This document shows positions 5,033 through 7,125 of a DNA stretch of 7,125 nt, piece by piece. The DNA is taken from assembly GCA_012512865.1 (NCBI GenBank), contig JAAZDH010000171.1, positions 1 through 7,125 of the forward strand, read 5' to 3'. Within the stretch, counting starts at the first letter, position 1. Each line of letters opens with the position of its first letter. The DNA comes from Clostridiaceae bacterium (lineage in GTDB: Bacteria > Bacillota > Clostridia > Acetivibrionales > DUMC01). Position numbers and translations under genes: made by a program. The notes under the pieces are model-generated. The model saw only the letters and a program-made list of their open reading frames with translations. It did not search any database and was not told the DNA's origin.

Positions 5033-7125
5033 ATGAATGATTTAGAGAAGAACCTTCATCGGAAAAGAAAATCTGCATATATGCTTGGCATCATATCATT
5101 TTTTACCTTTTTTCTTATGCCGCAGGGCAGAATAGGGGCAACCTGGAACAAGCAGCTTTTGCGGGTAACAGTATTATCTCCGTATAGTATAAAACTTGAG
5201 TGGGATGATGTCATGGAGGGCGAAAGAGGGTTTAGAATCGAGAGGGCTGTTGATTCGGGGCAATTTGTGTTGAAAGCTGTTGTAAGCAGCAACACCGTAT
5301 CTTATGTTGATCATGGAGTTTCGCCCGGGCATGTCTATACTTACAGGGTGATGGCAATGGATAAGGATAATAATATAATACCTTACACCGGTGAGGTGTC
5401 ATTAACGGCAAGCATGATTGTATCCCCCGATTCACTGGAATTAACTTCGCCCCTCCCGGACAGGATGGAGCTGTCATGGACTTATCCTGGATACGAGAGG
5501 TATGATACCGTAATTGAGCGAAGGGAAGGCGCCAAGAGTGAATGGGTTTTTGTCGCAAGGGTGCCTGCCGGCATATATAGATACCTGGATACAAACCTTG
5601 CTCCCGGGGTACAATATTTTTACAGGATAAAAGCAGCGGCTGGCCCAAGCATTTATTCGAAGAATTATCCAAACGACTACGGGAAAGCTGCATACACGCT
5701 CCTTGGAAAGCCAGCCGGGCTGCAAGGACATGCCGTTTCTGATACACAAATATATATAACCTGGGAATATGAAGGGGATGCAACTAATTTCCTGGTTGAA
5801 AGAAAAACAAATGACGGGAATTTTACCGTAATAGGTACGGTGCCGGCTGGAAACAGGTGGTTTTATGACAGGGGGCTTGCAAAGGGAAGTTTTTATACAT
5901 ACAGGGTGAAGGCCGTAAAAGGCGGAAGTGAATCGGCTTATTCCAATGAAATAACGATTAATTGTACGTATTTGAACCCCCCGATAGCCATATATGCCAA
6001 TGCTGTTCATAATCCAATAAACACCATGACCGGCACTACAGGAGCCATTCCCGGTTCAGCAAGTGCAATGCCTGTTACGGTAATAGAGTTGAAATGGGAT
6101 AATAGCCTTCTTAATCCGGGCGCCCTGGTGGAGATATGGAGAAAGGCTGGGTTTTACGAGGATTGGGAATTGTATGTAACGCTGGAGAGAAATCATAACA
6201 CGTTTATCGATAATAATGTTGAACAAGGCATGTTATATTCATACAAATTAAGGAGCGTCCTTCCATATAGCAAGGCTTATTCCGTTTTTTCAAATACGGC
6301 AAGCATAAGGGTGGATTCTTGTACACCGCCTGGTATGACGGATTACTCGGTTATTGATGAAAACAGCATAATGTTGATGTGGGATTACGCTTATGATAGG
6401 GAAACATGGTTCATAATTGAAACAAGGGAAAATGAGGATAATGATTGGAGAGAAATCGCATACCTTCCTCCTAGTACGCGGGTATACAAGGTAGAAAGTT
6501 TGCTGCCTGAAAAAGTATATTTTATCCGCGTCAGGGCTTTCAATAATATTTCAATGTTAAGCTCTTACGGTGAGGAAGTAATGGTTGTCACCCGGGTGCC
6601 TGAAGCACCTTCCGGGGTTAAAGCCGAAGCCCTCTCGTCAAAGCAGGTTAAGCTTACCTGGAGCGGCAGGCCGATACACGGTATTGCTGGCATAGGTAGT
6701 CCCGGTAATACCTGTGATAAAGCGGGCTTTATCGTGGAAAGGAAAGAGGAGGGGCAGGAATTCTTCAAAGTTGTTGCTAAGCTGGATGCTTCGGCGAATT
6801 CATATGTTGACAGTGGTTTATTGCCTTCCAGGAGATATACATACAGGGTAAAAGCATATAACAAGGCGGGGGTTAGTGATTATTCGCAGGAAATCCGCGT
6901 GATAACGAAGCGGCGGATATTTTTCCAGGACATATCTCCTTTTCACCCGGCAAGGCAAGCCATCGAGGAGCTTGCGGAAAGGGGATTGATTACAGGCAAG
7001 ACAAGTGAATACTTTGACCCGGAGGGCTTGATTAGCAGGGCTGAATTTACATGCCTTGTTATACGCTCTTTTAAGCTTGACGGCCCCAGGATAGGTTCTT
7101 TTAATGATGTTATATACGGGGATGA
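5033..7125 (+). CDS. secreted multi-FN3, S-layer-homology protein, N-terminal part
   Basis: The open frame runs off the window after 697 codons. Residues 1-36 form a signal peptide: a basic start (HRKRK), a hydrophobic core (YMLGIISFFTFFLM), and probable cleavage near IGA-TW; there is no lipobox. Six fibronectin type III-like domains follow, near 38-127, 128-225, 227-313, 316-430, 432-521 and 523-627. Each has the strand signatures I-L-W (such as YITWEYEG), a V/IERK strand, and YTYRVKA or a variant. At 629-684 comes an SLH repeat (FQDISPFHPARQAIEEL, GLITG, then ISRAEF in place of the usual TRAE), with a second starting at FNDV (691). SLH domains bind secondary wall polymers, so the protein is probably displayed on the cell surface; FN3 arrays act as spacers or binding modules. 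No catalytic domain is visible. AAGGAG (5016-5021) lies 11 bases before the ATG. Confidence 0.92.
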   Translation, partial: MNDLEKNLHRKRKSAYMLGIISFFTFFLMPQGRIGATWNKQLLRVTVLSPYSIKLEWDDVMEGERGFRIERAVDSGQFVLKAVVSSNTVSYVDHGVSPGHVYTYRVMAMDKDNNIIPYTGEVSLTASMIVSPDSLELTSPLPDRMELSWTYPGYERYDTVIERREGAKSEWVFVARVPAGIYRYLDTNLAPGVQYFYRIKAAAGPSIYSKNYPNDYGKAAYTLLGKPAGLQGHAVSDTQIYITWEYEGDATNFLVERKTNDGNFTVIGTVPAGNRWFYDRGLAKGSFYTYRVKAVKGGSESAYSNEITINCTYLNPPIAIYANAVHNPINTMTGTTGAIPGSASAMPVTVIELKWDNSLLNPGALVEIWRKAGFYEDWELYVTLERNHNTFIDNNVEQGMLYSYKLRSVLPYSKAYSVFSNTASIRVDSCTPPGMTDYSVIDENSIMLMWDYAYDRETWFIIETRENEDNDWREIAYLPPSTRVYKVESLLPEKVYFIRVRAFNNISMLSSYGEEVMVVTRVPEAPSGVKAEALSSKQVKLTWSGRPIHGIAGIGSPGNTCDKAGFIVERKEEGQEFFKVVAKLDASANSYVDSGLLPSRRYTYRVKAYNKAGVSDYSQEIRVITKRRIFFQDISPFHPARQAIEELAERGLITGKTSEYFDPEGLISRAEFTCLVIRSFKLDGPRIGSFNDVIYGD

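Noticed and set aside
5056..6864. Several minus-strand open frames opposite the FN3/SLH gene
   Set aside because: The plus-strand frame is unbroken, with a signal peptide and repeated FN3 strands. The opposite frames are shadows.

Overview
The window looks like a piece of a Clostridia-type (Firmicutes) chromosome. Supporting signs are strong GGAGG-type ribosome binding sites, AT-rich spacers between moderately AT-rich genes, near-consensus sigma-A promoters, and a secreted protein with an S-layer-homology (SLH) domain of the kind that anchors to a Gram-positive wall. No species can be named from the sequence alone.

Left part (1-1014, minus strand): an 86-residue protein of unknown function with a good ribosome binding site, possibly overlapping the start of another gene that leaves the window, then an OsmC/Ohr-family protein with both redox cysteines. 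Centre (1190-3181, plus strand): a promoter, a long leader carrying repeats and a hairpin, then a fold-type III PLP enzyme of the D-threonine aldolase / D-serine dehydratase family, followed by a RidA/YjgF-family protein. These two fit together. A D-serine dehydratase type enzyme makes 2-aminoacrylate, and RidA-type proteins hydrolyse such enamines to pyruvate and ammonia. The metal-site pair His357/Cys359 points to the dehydratase branch.

Next (3293-3468, minus strand) is a tRNA-Arg(CCU) gene with a perfect -35/-10 promoter and a likely terminator. It separates the enzyme pair from a plus-strand AEC-family permease (3670-4593) that has its own promoter. The permease could move a related amino or organic acid, but only position suggests this.

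Right part (4594-7125): a 439-base spacer holds a degenerate 13-base tandem repeat and then a leader whose segments can form two mutually exclusive stems. It leads into a large secreted protein with a signal peptide, six fibronectin type III-like domains and the start of an SLH region, cut off by the window end.

No insertion sequence, CRISPR array, phage gene or replication origin was seen. The points most worth a second look are the two structured leaders (before the PLP enzyme and before the FN3/SLH gene), the dehydratase-plus-RidA pairing, and the recurring 11-14-base tandem repeats in several intergenic stretches.
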